Notes: generated by a model from the letters alone, not told the origin. Counted from the first letter of the stretch, positions 42,256-51,785 are shown. The stretch: DNA of 64,000 nucleotides from Paenibacillus sp. FSL R5-0912 (GCF_000758605.1 NZ_CP009282.1:1116001-1180000), one strand, 5' to 3'. Numbers and translations: made by a program.

Positions 42256-44940
42256 ATGAGGACTAGACTCAAGACAAAGAGAAACAAACCCATTCATCTA
42301 CTACTAAAATTTGCAGCATTGATCATCTTGTTTCTGTTGTCCGTTTCTGTCTTCGGAGAGGATGGGACAAATAGCGGCGAGGTGGAAGTTGACATGTCGG
42401 AATTATCTGCGGCCAAGGATGCGGGTCCCGCAGTTCCGGAGGGGACTGTGCTATGGAAGCTTGGCCAGCATGACGGTTCATCCGCAGAGTTTGCATCAGC
42501 CGGATCAAACGGGGCCAAGGGGGTATTCAGCGTTGCTTCAACCGCAGTCAAGGCGGCGGAGCTTCAGAGTATCCCGTCCGGGCTGCACGGCGCTACCAAT
42601 CCTGAACTGCGGATTACCTACAAGCTGGATAAGATCCCGGTTAACGGGGTCTTATTTCGTGTCAGCATCCTTGATGCCTACAAATCCGTACCGCAGATGA
42701 GCGTATTCTCCAACCGGCAGCTGTCAGGGATTATTCAGATTGCCGGTGTGGACGGTACGGACAGTAAATACGATTTCCGCAAAACCTATGAGCTGTACAT
42801 TCCCAAAGAACAGCTCATCAGCGGAACCAACGAGCTGACGCTGCGGGCAGCGCGCGGGATCTATTCCTCGGCTGCGGAGGATAAGTATAATTGGTGGACA
42901 TGGGATAACCTTAGTCTGGAAGCACTGAAGACTCCGGTCAAGGAGCCGATTCACGGGAGCTATACGCTGACCGGAACCATGGTCAACAACAAACAGTTCT
43001 ATTTTGACAAAGGTGCAGTTACGCATTTGCCTTATATTATGAAATGGCTGGGTTTAGCCTACAGCGGCAACATTATGCGGACCAGCTGTGCCAGCGATGT
43101 GGGCAGATCCTGTGAGAATATGGGGGAGTACTACGAGGTCCTGAAGGATTATAATATGCAGGCTGTTGCCCTCTATCTGTACACGGGTGATATCAAGCTC
43201 AAGGAAGACGGTTCACTGCCGGATGATGCGGAGAAGAAGCTGACCGATTATTTCAAGCAGTACGGCCAGTATTTCCAGTATTATGAGGTGGATAATGAGC
43301 CCGGACTGTTCAACCGTTCCAAAGCAGTCAATCTGGCGATAGCCGACTGGCTGAATAAGAAAGGCAAGACGATCGCACCGCATCTGCAGACGGTGGCCCC
43401 GGGCTGGGCATACTGGCCGGGTTACAGCGAAGATTCCTGCGGTAATCAGAAGGGGATGCTTAAGCAGTGCGGAGATCCGGACGGCTGGGAACGGGACCCG
43501 GAGCAGCGGAACGAGTTGGAGGAAGTAACGGATTTGACCAATGGGCATTCCTATGGTGAATCGTATATTTTCAGCAATGGAGGCAGCTTTACAGAGAACC
43601 TGAAGACCTTTGGGGGAGCTGTAGACGGCCTCAGCAAAAAAATGCTCACCACCGAATTCGGCACCTCGGATACTCATGTGGATGCCTATCAATACGGCGC
43701 GTCCGAGCGGACAGCGGCAGTGTTTGACCGGATTATGCGGGGGCATATCGGATATGCCGATATGTTTGTGCAGCATGCCGCTTTCTTCAAGAACTTCAGT
43801 CTGTTCAAGTACGGCTTTAACCTGGAGGAGCATGATCCGGGAGCTACAGAGATTTATTATACCAAAGAAGGTGAAGACTCACGCGTAAGTATTATGCGCC
43901 GGCTGGATCTGGCTTATGCCACACACGGGGCGCCGCTGAGCTATCAGATTACGAACAAAGATGATTTGGCAGACAAAATGGTGTATGTACGGGCGGTAGA
44001 CACTTCCACCCTTGAGCCTCTGGCAGGCAGCGGAGCCACATCCAACAAGCTGCTTGTGAACTTTGTCAACTTTGAAGAAACCGAGCAGACCATTAAAGTA
44101 AAGGTGACCATGCCGGAGAAGACCGTATATGAGGGTGAACGCTTTGGCCGCGGAGATACTTATGAAGAGGCACGCAGCTATATGTCGGGCAGGAATGCCA
44201 CACCTATACTGGAATTCACCGAAACGCTGGCTCCGGGTGAGGCGGTGCAGTATATTCTGCAGCCCTCTTCCGAAGTAGCGGATATTGCGCCGCAAGGCTT
44301 CAAGGCCACGGCAGTTAAAGGGCTGTCGATGCATCTGAGCTGGCTGGAGGCTCCCGGGGCAAGCTATGAAGTGCTCCGGGCCGACGGCCCGGGCAGTGAA
44401 CTGAAAATGATTGCGGCAGGTGTGCGGAACACAGAGTATACTGACAGCAAACTGCAGGAGGGCACATTGTATACTTATGCGGTAAGAGTGTCGGGCTCTG
44501 GTGTCATGTCGGAGAAGACACAGATTTCAGCAACCGGACTCGTCCCGCTGGACCGGACCGGCTGGAAGGTTACGTCTAATGTGAACACGGCAGCGTCGAA
44601 GCCGGAGAGTGCCATTGATGGAGACAGGCGTACACGCTGGGATACCGGCAAACATCAGGCATCAGGTGAATACTTCCAGATTGATTTAGGTGCAGTACAT
44701 GCAATAGAAGCCATAGAGCTGATTTATACTTTATCATCGTATGATTATCCCCGGGGATATACCGTCCAGGTATCCGATGATGCCAAAAGCTGGAATCAGG
44801 TAGCATCCGGCAAAGGAAAGCTGGAATTGACCAGGATTGCCTTTTCCCAGGTCCAAACCCGTTATATCCGCATACAGCAGACCGGTTCCGGAGGCAACTA
44901 TTGGTCGATTCAGGAGCTGCAGGTGTATTCAAGAGAATAA
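42256..44940 (+). CDS. Secreted clan GH-A glycosidase with C-terminal FN3 and F5/8 (CBM32-like) domains
   Basis: An 894-residue exported enzyme with a signal/anchor at about 14-34. Residues about 55-230 look like a rhamnogalacturonan-lyase-type carbohydrate-binding beta-sandwich. The barrel (about 235-600) has the clan GH-A pattern: acid/base Glu348 in YYEVDNEPG and nucleophile Glu467 in LTTEFGTSD. An FN3-like domain (about 680-760) and an F5/8 type C domain (about 765-894) follow. I cannot place it in a numbered GH family. ATG 42256 with GAGG eight bases upstream is preferred over 42196. Position suggests action on the same polymer as the GH26 enzymes. Confidence 0.82.
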   Translation: MRTRLKTKRNKPIHLLLKFAALIILFLLSVSVFGEDGTNSGEVEVDMSELSAAKDAGPAVPEGTVLWKLGQHDGSSAEFASAGSNGAKGVFSVASTAVKAAELQSIPSGLHGATNPELRITYKLDKIPVNGVLFRVSILDAYKSVPQMSVFSNRQLSGIIQIAGVDGTDSKYDFRKTYELYIPKEQLISGTNELTLRAARGIYSSAAEDKYNWWTWDNLSLEALKTPVKEPIHGSYTLTGTMVNNKQFYFDKGAVTHLPYIMKWLGLAYSGNIMRTSCASDVGRSCENMGEYYEVLKDYNMQAVALYLYTGDIKLKEDGSLPDDAEKKLTDYFKQYGQYFQYYEVDNEPGLFNRSKAVNLAIADWLNKKGKTIAPHLQTVAPGWAYWPGYSEDSCGNQKGMLKQCGDPDGWERDPEQRNELEEVTDLTNGHSYGESYIFSNGGSFTENLKTFGGAVDGLSKKMLTTEFGTSDTHVDAYQYGASERTAAVFDRIMRGHIGYADMFVQHAAFFKNFSLFKYGFNLEEHDPGATEIYYTKEGEDSRVSIMRRLDLAYATHGAPLSYQITNKDDLADKMVYVRAVDTSTLEPLAGSGATSNKLLVNFVNFEETEQTIKVKVTMPEKTVYEGERFGRGDTYEEARSYMSGRNATPILEFTETLAPGEAVQYILQPSSEVADIAPQGFKATAVKGLSMHLSWLEAPGASYEVLRADGPGSELKMIAAGVRNTEYTDSKLQEGTLYTYAVRVSGSGVMSEKTQISATGLVPLDRTGWKVTSNVNTAASKPESAIDGDRRTRWDTGKHQASGEYFQIDLGAVHAIEAIELIYTLSSYDYPRGYTVQVSDDAKSWNQVASGKGKLELTRIAFSQVQTRYIRIQQTGSGGNYWSIQELQVYSRE

Positions 44941-44956
44941 AGGACGGCATAATAAG

Positions 44957-44989
44957 CTCCGTGGATTTAACAAGCCACCGGGGTTTTTT
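44957..44989 (+). terminator. Terminator after the glycosidase genes
   Basis: GTGG pairs with CCAC and flanking CTCC/GGGG with one irregular base, followed by TTTTTT. Confidence 0.7.
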
Positions 44990-45027
44990 GCTGCGAAGTA
45001 TGAATGGGAAAGGGGTGAACCGGATCG

Positions 45028-46506
45028 ATGACTCATCTTGCAGATCAAATTATTCTGCTGCTGGCGGTCTTGCTGCTGGTAGGCGTGCTGTCCACCAAAT
45101 TCTCCACCCGTTTTGGTATGCCCGCACTGGTTCTGTTTATCGCTGCCGGTATGGTGCTCAGCCATTTCATTTATTTCAACAATGCTTCATTAACACAGAT
45201 CGCCGGGATTTTTGCGCTTGTGGTTATTCTGTTTGAAGGCGGAATGCAGACGAGTATGAAGGATATCCGTCCGGTCATGAAGCCGGCGCTGTCGCTGGCT
45301 ACGGCAGGTGTGCTTTTGACAACGGGAGTTGTCGGTGTTTTTGCCAGATTTATATTAGGCGTGCCGTGGGCGGAGAGCTTCCTATTCGGGGCGATTGTCG
45401 GCTCGACGGATGCGGCTGCGGTGTTCTCAGTACTGGGCGGCAAAAACATTGATAAACGCCTGACCTCTACACTCGAAGCAGAATCCGGCAGCAACGATCC
45501 GATGGCGGTATTTCTCACCGTCTCCCTGATCGAATGGATACAGCATCCTGATACTGCAATCTGGAGTCTGGTGCTCTCCTTCTTCTGGGAGATGGGGATC
45601 GGTCTCCTGCTGGGGATTCTTATCGGTAAGCTGGCTACATATCTGATCAACCGGATTAATCTGGACTCTACCGGGTTGTATCCGGTGATGGCTATCGGCT
45701 TTGCGGTTCTGACCTACGGGGTTTCGGCGATGGTCCACAGCAGCGGCCTGCTTGCCGTCTATGTTATGGGGCTGGTGCTGGGGAACTCCGAGCTGATGTA
45801 TCACCGTACGATTATGAATTTCAATCACGGCTTTGCCTGGATGATGCAGATTGCCATGTTCATCCTGCTCGGTCTGCTGGTCTTTCCCCAGGAGCTGGCG
45901 GATATTGCCTGGCAGGGCATACTGCTGTCCGTTATTCTAATGGTAGTAGCAAGACCTGCGGGCGTATTCATCAGTCTGCTGTTTGCCAAGTTCTCCTTCC
46001 GCGAAAAGACACTGATCTCCTGGGCCGGACTCAGGGGTGCCGTCCCCATTGTGCTTGCGACCTACCCGCTGCTCGCGGGGCTTCCGCAGGGCCGGCTGTT
46101 CTTCAATGTAGTATTCTTTGTTGTCCTGACCTCTGCGGTCATTCAGGGAACGACCATTTCACCACTGGCCTCACGGCTGAAACTGGTCGGCCGGGAGGAT
46201 GCGGGCCAGCCGTCACTGATGGAACTCGTCGCCCTTGGCAAGACGGATTCCGAGTTCAATCATATCGGAATAGACCGGCATATGCCGATTGCCGGGATGC
46301 AGATAGCGCAGATCGGCCTGCCGGATGATATCCTGTTCACGGCAATTATCCGCAACAAGAGCATTGTGACGCCCCATGGCAGCACGGTTATTGAACCGGG
46401 AGACACGGTGTACGTGCTCAGCCCCAAGAGCAAACGGGACGAGATGCGGGCGATCTTCCGGAGCGGGAAGGGGAAGGCAGCGGAGACAGATATCACATTG
46501 GTTTAG
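45028..46506 (+). CDS. Potassium/proton antiporter, NhaP2/CvrA type
   Basis: A 492-residue CPA1-family antiporter. About 12 membrane segments cover residues 5-385, with the family motifs FEGGMQT, GSTDAAAVFSVL and EAESGSNDPMAVFL (the ND pair is ion-binding in CPA1 members). A cytoplasmic TrkA-C (RCK_C) domain occupies about 405-480. It would export K+ or Na+ in exchange for protons. AGGGGTGA precedes the ATG. It is a single gene after the terminator of the EPS region. Confidence 0.92.
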   Translation: MTHLADQIILLLAVLLLVGVLSTKFSTRFGMPALVLFIAAGMVLSHFIYFNNASLTQIAGIFALVVILFEGGMQTSMKDIRPVMKPALSLATAGVLLTTGVVGVFARFILGVPWAESFLFGAIVGSTDAAAVFSVLGGKNIDKRLTSTLEAESGSNDPMAVFLTVSLIEWIQHPDTAIWSLVLSFFWEMGIGLLLGILIGKLATYLINRINLDSTGLYPVMAIGFAVLTYGVSAMVHSSGLLAVYVMGLVLGNSELMYHRTIMNFNHGFAWMMQIAMFILLGLLVFPQELADIAWQGILLSVILMVVARPAGVFISLLFAKFSFREKTLISWAGLRGAVPIVLATYPLLAGLPQGRLFFNVVFFVVLTSAVIQGTTISPLASRLKLVGREDAGQPSLMELVALGKTDSEFNHIGIDRHMPIAGMQIAQIGLPDDILFTAIIRNKSIVTPHGSTVIEPGDTVYVLSPKSKRDEMRAIFRSGKGKAAETDITLV

Positions 46507-46681
46507 GATAAATGTGAGCTTCTCTGCCGGACGGGGTGACTTGTGTCAATATAGGTTTTTTAACAGCATTGTGACGGAAATAATAGGATGTTCTGAAAGG
46601 GGAGTGCTAGAATTTGCAGTAACCTTATATTAGTAAAACGAGTTGCAATACGGCGTATTCTGTGTTAAATTGTATATAGAT

Positions 46682-46696
46682 TTAGAATGAGTCTAA
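46682..46696 (+). promoter_or_regulatory. PerR/Fur-like operator of dps
   Basis: TTAGAATGAGTCTAA is a 15-base imperfect palindrome matching the PerR box TTATAATNATTATAA at 11 of 14 defined positions. It lies just downstream of a possible promoter (TTGCAA at 46643, TAAATT at 46666) and 41 bases before the start codon, where binding would block transcription. Confidence 0.5.
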
Positions 46697-46737
46697 ATAC
46701 AATAACAAATAAATACACATCCCAGGAGGTTATTAGA

Positions 46738-47193
46738 ATGAGTACACAAGTCAAAAGCCAAACTGAATTGCATGCTGCCCTGAACCGTCAGACAGCGAAC
46801 TGGACTCTGCTTGGAGTGAAGCTGCATCATTACCACTGGTATGTCAGCGGAGCACAATTCTTCACGCTGCATGAGAAATTTGAAGAGTTGTACAATGAAG
46901 CTGCCGGTTATGTGGATGAGCTGGCTGAACGCTTGCTCGCCATTGGCGGACAACCGGCTTCAACCATGGCCCAATACCTGGCCCTCTCCGGACTGAAAGA
47001 AGCTGCCGGCGGAGAAAGCGCGAAGGATATGGTTGCTCAGCTGATTAAGGACTTCACTGTTGTAGCCGAAGAGCTGAAGCAGGCGATCTCTGCTGCCGAA
47101 GAGCTTAGCGACCAGCCTACTGCTGACCTGCTGATCGGTATTAGAACAAGCGTAGAGAAAACGTCCTGGATGTTGAACGCTTACCTGGCTTAA
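46738..47193 (+). CDS. dps: Dps family DNA-protecting ferritin
   Basis: A 151-residue ferritin-like protein that oxidises and stores iron and shields DNA. The ferroxidase pattern is clear: HHYHWYVSG with the first His ligands, then FFTLHEKFEELYNEAAGYVDELAERL with the Asp and Glu ligands of the partner subunit. AGGAGG lies seven bases before the ATG, fixing the start. It is a single gene with a strong terminator. The PerR-like box upstream suggests induction by peroxide. Confidence 0.95.
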   Translation: MSTQVKSQTELHAALNRQTANWTLLGVKLHHYHWYVSGAQFFTLHEKFEELYNEAAGYVDELAERLLAIGGQPASTMAQYLALSGLKEAAGGESAKDMVAQLIKDFTVVAEELKQAISAAEELSDQPTADLLIGIRTSVEKTSWMLNAYLA

Positions 47194-47213
47194 ATCACAT
47201 CAAGAGTATATAA

Positions 47214-47248
47214 GAAGAGCGCCCGTGGTATCCCCACGGGCGCTCTTT
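47214..47248. terminator. Bidirectional terminator between dps and the AIM24 gene
   Basis: AAGAGCGCCCGTGG pairs perfectly with CCACGGGCGCTCTT around a four-base loop. A T-run follows weakly on the plus strand, and TTATA follows on the minus strand. It is convergent between the two genes. Confidence 0.85.
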
Positions 47249-47279
47249 GCAGTGGAATGGCCGGTTATCCCGGCACGTT

Positions 47280-47984
47280 TTACTTGATAAATACTCCGCC
47301 AAACGGCAACGCCTCCCGCAGGAAGCGTTTGATAATGCCGTCTTCATTATTATCCCGCTGAAAACGCCTGCTCTGGCGTCCGGCCTGGAACAGTACAGGC
47401 CCGTGGCCGGTCATCTTCCAGTGATAGCTCATATGCTGGCTGGCGAGATGATTGCCGTAGACCGTAAGCTCAAGCCGGGCATTCTCGGGATAGGCAATAA
47501 TACTGCCGGCATCGACGTACAGCGGATCAAACGGGTCAAGCTCGGCTTCACAGACGGTGCCTTCTGTCAGAATGCCGATGCTGCCATGACCGGAGAATTT
47601 CACCTTGATGATATCCCGGGTAATCAGCATATTCTTCATATTCAGCACTCTGGTCTGCATGGTGACTCCTTTGCTGTAGAAGAACAGATGCCTGAAATCA
47701 TATAGCAGATCGCTCTTGCCGTCGAGCTGCAGCGTTTTGACCCGGTAACCGGGCGGCAATGCAGCGACGAACCGGCAGGGTCCGGTGATATCCGAACGGA
47801 TCAGCTTCCGCTTGCGGTACATGCCCTTCACATCCATCAGCCGGTCCGCCCGTCCTGAAGAGGGGCCTTGATAAGCTATAATCTGCTGCGGATGGAGCAC
47901 ATGAACCTCTTCATTCTCTGCGACGGTAAAAGCAACGGCCTGTCCGCTGCCGCTGTCGCCTTCATCCTGGACGTCAACGTTCAT
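47280..47984 (-). CDS. AIM24 family protein
   Basis: A 234-residue, all-beta protein of the AIM24 (TIGR00266-like) family, seen in the repeated G-x-G turns and GILTEGTVCEAELDP, DAGSIIAYPENARLEL and GPVLFQAGR. Bacterial members have no established function; yeast Aim24 is mitochondrial. It has no signal peptide. AGGGGAG precedes the ATG. It lies 52 bases after a coiled-coil membrane protein gene on the same strand, probably an operon. Confidence 0.85.
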   Translation of the reverse strand: MNVDVQDEGDSGSGQAVAFTVAENEEVHVLHPQQIIAYQGPSSGRADRLMDVKGMYRKRKLIRSDITGPCRFVAALPPGYRVKTLQLDGKSDLLYDFRHLFFYSKGVTMQTRVLNMKNMLITRDIIKVKFSGHGSIGILTEGTVCEAELDPFDPLYVDAGSIIAYPENARLELTVYGNHLASQHMSYHWKMTGHGPVLFQAGRQSRRFQRDNNEDGIIKRFLREALPFGGVFIK

Positions 47985-48036
47985 TCTTCATGCTCCCCTC
48001 GTGCATTGCCGTGTATATGCGCTTCCTGCCCCGGTC

Positions 48037-48546
48037 TTAACGCAGCCGGTCGCTTCTTCTGGAACGGTGGCGCATGGTGAAGCGCAGCAACCGGATAAGC
48101 AGGAAATAACCCAAGATAAGAGCAAGTCCGGTGATCACAGTCACCTTGATCCGGTTATAGTAATTTTCACGTGCCGTACGGTCATTCTTCAGTTCATCGA
48201 CGACTTGGCTGAGCTGGCGGTTCTGTTCCTGCAGGGCAGCGTTCTGGGCCTGGTAAGTCGCCATTTGCTGCAGCGTCTGGTCCAGCTGGTCTTTGGTCTG
48301 CCCCAGCTCGTCCACTGCCGTTCCCAGGTTCTCTTTGGTCTTCTGAAGCTCCTCTGCCGTCTGCTGATAGCTCTCCTGCAATTTGTTGACCTCTCCGGGC
48401 AGCTCCGAGAAGCTCTGTAGTCCATTATATAAATCAGTGAAATAGTTGGCTTTTGCCGCGGGGATATCATAGCTGAAAGAAATCCCGAGCAGCAGCAAGG
48501 CCGACCCCAGCAGCTTTATCATATTTCTTGTTGCGCGATTGTTCAT
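48037..48546 (-). CDS. Membrane-anchored coiled-coil protein
   Basis: A 169-residue protein of unknown function. A signal-like hydrophobic segment (10-27) is followed by a long Gln/Glu-rich coiled coil (about 45-125, heptads such as LQKTKENLGTAVDELGQT) and a single membrane segment (about 135-153), ending in an Arg-rich cytoplasmic tail. The bulk would be outside the membrane. AGGTGG lies before the ATG. It precedes the AIM24 gene in the same direction; a shared role is inferred only from arrangement. Confidence 0.78.
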   Translation of the reverse strand: MNNRATRNMIKLLGSALLLLGISFSYDIPAAKANYFTDLYNGLQSFSELPGEVNKLQESYQQTAEELQKTKENLGTAVDELGQTKDQLDQTLQQMATYQAQNAALQEQNRQLSQVVDELKNDRTARENYYNRIKVTVITGLALILGYFLLIRLLRFTMRHRSRRSDRLR

Positions 48547-48758
48547 TACTGATCACCACCTGTTATAGGCTTGTTGTACTCTTATTTTATCATAGCCGGT
48601 CCTGATTTGGGCAGTGCGGGCAGCTTTAGGCATAATTACCCTTCCTGTCTATGCAGGTAACCATATGTGTAATACAGCACAAATCATATGAAGGTTTCTA
48701 TTATATTGAGTGTGCACATAAATTAACGTATACTTTGAACGGAAAGGAGCTGCTTCGA

Positions 48759-49445
48759 GTGAATAAATGGCTCAAAACGTTGTTGTTTCTGGCGGGTTCT
48801 GCACTGTTGACCCGGTTTATTCCGTTCTCATCCTTATTCCGTAATCTGGATACGATGTTTCACGAATTCGGCCATGCGCTGGTAACCCTGCTGCTCTCGG
48901 GGAGTGTGCTGCGGATAGAGCTGTATCCCGATCATAGCGGTGTAACCTATTCAGCGATTGCCGCAGGGGGGAGGGCAATTCTTGTATCGCTGGCCGGATA
49001 TCCTCTGGCCTCACTCTTCTCATTGCTTCTCTTCTATTTATATAGTAGAGACAAGCGGCAGTGGGGGCTGATGATAGCCAGCGGTGTTGCGCTGGTGATG
49101 CTGGTGCTCTATGTACGGGGTGGCTTTGGGATGATTTGGCTGAGCGGTTTTATTCTGCTGAATGCCGCTATGGTGTTCCTTTGGCCGAAGGTCAGCAAAT
49201 ATTATTATTTATTTCTTGCATTTCTGACTCTGGAGGAGTCCGTGATGGGAACGCTGTTTCTGGTAACGGCTTCGGTACTGACGCCTTCCCGTGCGGGCGA
49301 TGCAGCTAATTTGGCCAGATTAACACCGCTGCCGGCTATATTATGGGCGCTGCTGTTCTTCCTCTTCTCGCTGCTGTGTGCCAAGTGGGCGCTGGGCTTT
49401 TTTTTCAGGGAAGAAAAATCAGTGAACCGGGAAAGAAGCCTATAA
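48759..49445 (+). CDS. M50B-like membrane metalloprotease homologue
   Basis: A 228-residue protein with about six membrane segments. The zinc motif HEFGH lies at residues 35-39 just after the first segment, followed by a soluble loop (RIELYPDHSGVTY) and further segments containing SLAGYPLASLFSLLLF, which fits the family's second conserved region. M50 enzymes cut membrane or membrane-near substrates such as anti-sigma factors. The GTG start follows AAAGGAGC. No sigma factor or anti-sigma gene lies nearby. The third zinc ligand (Asp) cannot be placed with certainty. Confidence 0.82.
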   Translation: MNKWLKTLLFLAGSALLTRFIPFSSLFRNLDTMFHEFGHALVTLLLSGSVLRIELYPDHSGVTYSAIAAGGRAILVSLAGYPLASLFSLLLFYLYSRDKRQWGLMIASGVALVMLVLYVRGGFGMIWLSGFILLNAAMVFLWPKVSKYYYLFLAFLTLEESVMGTLFLVTASVLTPSRAGDAANLARLTPLPAILWALLFFLFSLLCAKWALGFFFREEKSVNRERSL

Positions 49446-49495
49446 TGCGCAAAACTGTGTTCGTCATATTTTGACAAAATAATAGACTTTCGCAA

Positions 49496-49534
49496 AGAGG
49501 CAATTACCTTTAGTGGTAGGTTGGCTCTTTTTTT
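49496..49534 (+). terminator. Terminator after the M50-like gene
   Basis: AGAGGCAATTACC pairs imperfectly with GGTAGGTTGGCTCT, followed by TTTTTTTG. Confidence 0.7.
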
Positions 49535-49632
49535 GTCGATATTATAGGACCGAACATACATTCCATGACAAGGAGTTGTCCGCCATTATTGGTACATTAA
49601 TAGAAGACCCAAAAAAAGAAAGAGGTGGAAAT

Positions 49633-50316
49633 ATGCAAGCAAGTATTCAGCCCATATTTACTTGGAGCCAGGATCGAATTTTAGCAGGAGGTGCGAAGAA
49701 TATTATCCTGCTCGTGGAATGGAAGGGAATGTCACAAGGAGAGGAATTCCGCAAGAAAAGCCGAAAGGTTGTAGCACGGGAGATTGAGCTGCGCGTATGG
49801 TTGGAAAGTCACGTATCGGTAACCGGATGCTACGGGTGTACAGCAGAAGAAGGAGAAGGCCGCTCCCTGCTGCTGAAGCTGGGCAAAATCCATTCCGGGC
49901 AACGCAGGTTTATTGCTTTGGAATTTACGATGTCAGGCATGCCTGCAGGCATACATGAGGCGCTTTGGCTGCAGTGGCAATACAGACAGCCCACGGTAGA
50001 ACGTATACGTGAGCTACCGCTCAAGAAGCTGGGAATGGAATATTCACGTCATACAGATGTAATGAACGCTCAGTGTTGTTTTCATGTAGAGAAGCATGTA
50101 GAGCTGCTCAAAATGGAGGGATTATTAGCAGAAAGGGAAGTGACCAGAGCCCAAAATCATCAGCAGGTCTCCACGGAGAAGCTGCGGCGTCAGGCGGATA
50201 AATTGCTGCTTCTTGCTGCACGTTCGGGCGATATGCAGCTTGTGAAGGAAGCGGAAGCGCTCTATAAGCAGCTCGAGGCGGAGATGACTCCCTTAGGAAA
50301 GGTTGTAACGATATAA
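49633..50316 (+). CDS. Unrecognised protein, 227 residues
   Basis: No family is recognised with confidence. The first 130 residues are beta-rich and soluble (IILLVEWKGM, REIELRVWLESH), reminiscent of the beta-sandwich that follows von Willebrand A domains in some proteins (including the LGKIHSGQRRFIALEF segment), but no vWA domain is present. The C-terminal 70 residues are helical and charged. ATG 49633 follows AGAGGTGG; earlier in-frame starts have no site. It stands alone between a terminator and an AT-rich gap. Confidence 0.6.
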   Translation: MQASIQPIFTWSQDRILAGGAKNIILLVEWKGMSQGEEFRKKSRKVVAREIELRVWLESHVSVTGCYGCTAEEGEGRSLLLKLGKIHSGQRRFIALEFTMSGMPAGIHEALWLQWQYRQPTVERIRELPLKKLGMEYSRHTDVMNAQCCFHVEKHVELLKMEGLLAEREVTRAQNHQQVSTEKLRRQADKLLLLAARSGDMQLVKEAEALYKQLEAEMTPLGKVVTI

Positions 50317-50549
50317 ATGTAAAGAAGGTAGCAGGGATATAATAGGCAGTGATCATACATATAGGTTAAAATTTGAACCCAATTCGCAGAAATAGATAAC
50401 GAATCGTGTAATATATAAATGTGGTAATATAGTAAAATAGTTCTATTATATTTTCTTATCTCGGTTATTACATCCTTGGTTATAGATATATATAACTAGT
50501 TTATTTAAAATAATGGGTCTATTTTACCATGAATCAAGGAGAACTGAAA

Positions 50550-51515
50550 ATGACAGACCGATTAATCCGGCTGATGCGCATTATTACGCTAGTTCAAGCC
50601 AAACCGGGAATTCTGGCCCGTGAGCTGGCGGAACGATGCGGCAACAGTGAGAGAACGATTTACCGGGATATGGATGCGCTGAGTGCCATGCATATCCCCA
50701 TTACCCATATGGGACACGGTAAGGGATATGCTTTTATCGGTAATTTTGCACTGTACCCTTTGGATTGGTCAGAAGAAGAAGCAGCCGCATTTTCACAGTT
50801 GCGCAGTATTATGACGGATATCAAATCTTTACTGCCCCCGGAGTTCGAAGACGCCTATGAGAAAGTGATGGCCGCAGAATATAAGCAAAAGGCAGAAAGG
50901 GAAGAAACGATGGAGAGCGCGAAGAAGGAAGCGGGTCAGCATTGGATGGAGAGAAGCGGATCTCATGGAGATCAGCCATTCTATCTGGCCGGGATTCTGG
51001 ATGCCGTGATGAAGCAGCGCAGTATACAGGCGGACTACAGTGAGAATGCATATGAAGAAAAAGGTATCAAAATTGATCCCTACTGCCTGGTCCCGTTGGA
51101 GAATCGTTTTCATTTGATTGGGTTTTGTCATCGCTTCGGGATCATCCGCACTTTTCATATTAACGGGTTCTCCAGTGTGAAGCCGCTGGACAGCTGGTTC
51201 TCCAAGGATAAATTTGATTTACAGGCTTTTATGGAGCAGAAGTGGTCTCTGGACCAGGATAGTCTGCAGGTCGAATTCAAAGTCAAGTTCTCGGAACGGA
51301 TGATGGAGCGGCTTAAGCATGAGGAGATGTTTGTGAAGCCCAGCAGGGTAGACCGCCAGAACCGCTGTCTGCATTTTAAGGTAGCGGTAGAACAGGATAT
51401 TGGCTTTGTTCACTGGATTATGAGATACGAGGAAGAAGCTGAGATTATGGAGCCGGTCTACTACCGGGAAGTTCTCAGAAATCAGCTCGAGAAATGGCTG
51501 TCGCTATACAAATAG
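50550..51515 (+). CDS. HTH/WYL-domain transcriptional regulator (YafY-like)
   Basis: A 321-residue regulator. The N-terminal HTH_11 domain (about 1-60: RLMRIITLVQAKPGILARELAE, then SERTIYRDMDAL) is followed by a WYL domain (about 150-230) and a C-terminal WCX-type extension (about 240-321). WYL domains bind small ligands or nucleic acid; target genes unknown. ATG 50550 is chosen after AAGGAG. It lies 271 bases before the peptide-transport operon in the same direction, which is a possible target. Confidence 0.88.
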   Translation: MTDRLIRLMRIITLVQAKPGILARELAERCGNSERTIYRDMDALSAMHIPITHMGHGKGYAFIGNFALYPLDWSEEEAAAFSQLRSIMTDIKSLLPPEFEDAYEKVMAAEYKQKAEREETMESAKKEAGQHWMERSGSHGDQPFYLAGILDAVMKQRSIQADYSENAYEEKGIKIDPYCLVPLENRFHLIGFCHRFGIIRTFHINGFSSVKPLDSWFSKDKFDLQAFMEQKWSLDQDSLQVEFKVKFSERMMERLKHEEMFVKPSRVDRQNRCLHFKVAVEQDIGFVHWIMRYEEEAEIMEPVYYREVLRNQLEKWLSLYK

Positions 51516-51785
51516 CGCAGTTTTTCTTTTTATACATAAATAATTCCACTAATTGGTATTTAATTATTCATACAAAAACGCTCATGTTAGTTATATGTGC
51601 AAATTTTCCTTGTCTAGTCGAGGTATATATAGTAAGTTATACATTAAATAACAACAATGTGTATTTATGCGGATTATTATAACGTTTCATGTCAGGTATT
51701 CGTTAATATATCTAACTTTTTAAATATATTTTCTATCCTGTCATTTGACCTTTGTTCAATTTTTAAGTAGAAGAGAGGTAGAGAT

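Noticed and set aside
50317..50549. Possible gene or horizontally acquired fragment in the AT-rich gap
   Set aside because: No frame with a ribosome site; low GC alone is common for promoter regions here.
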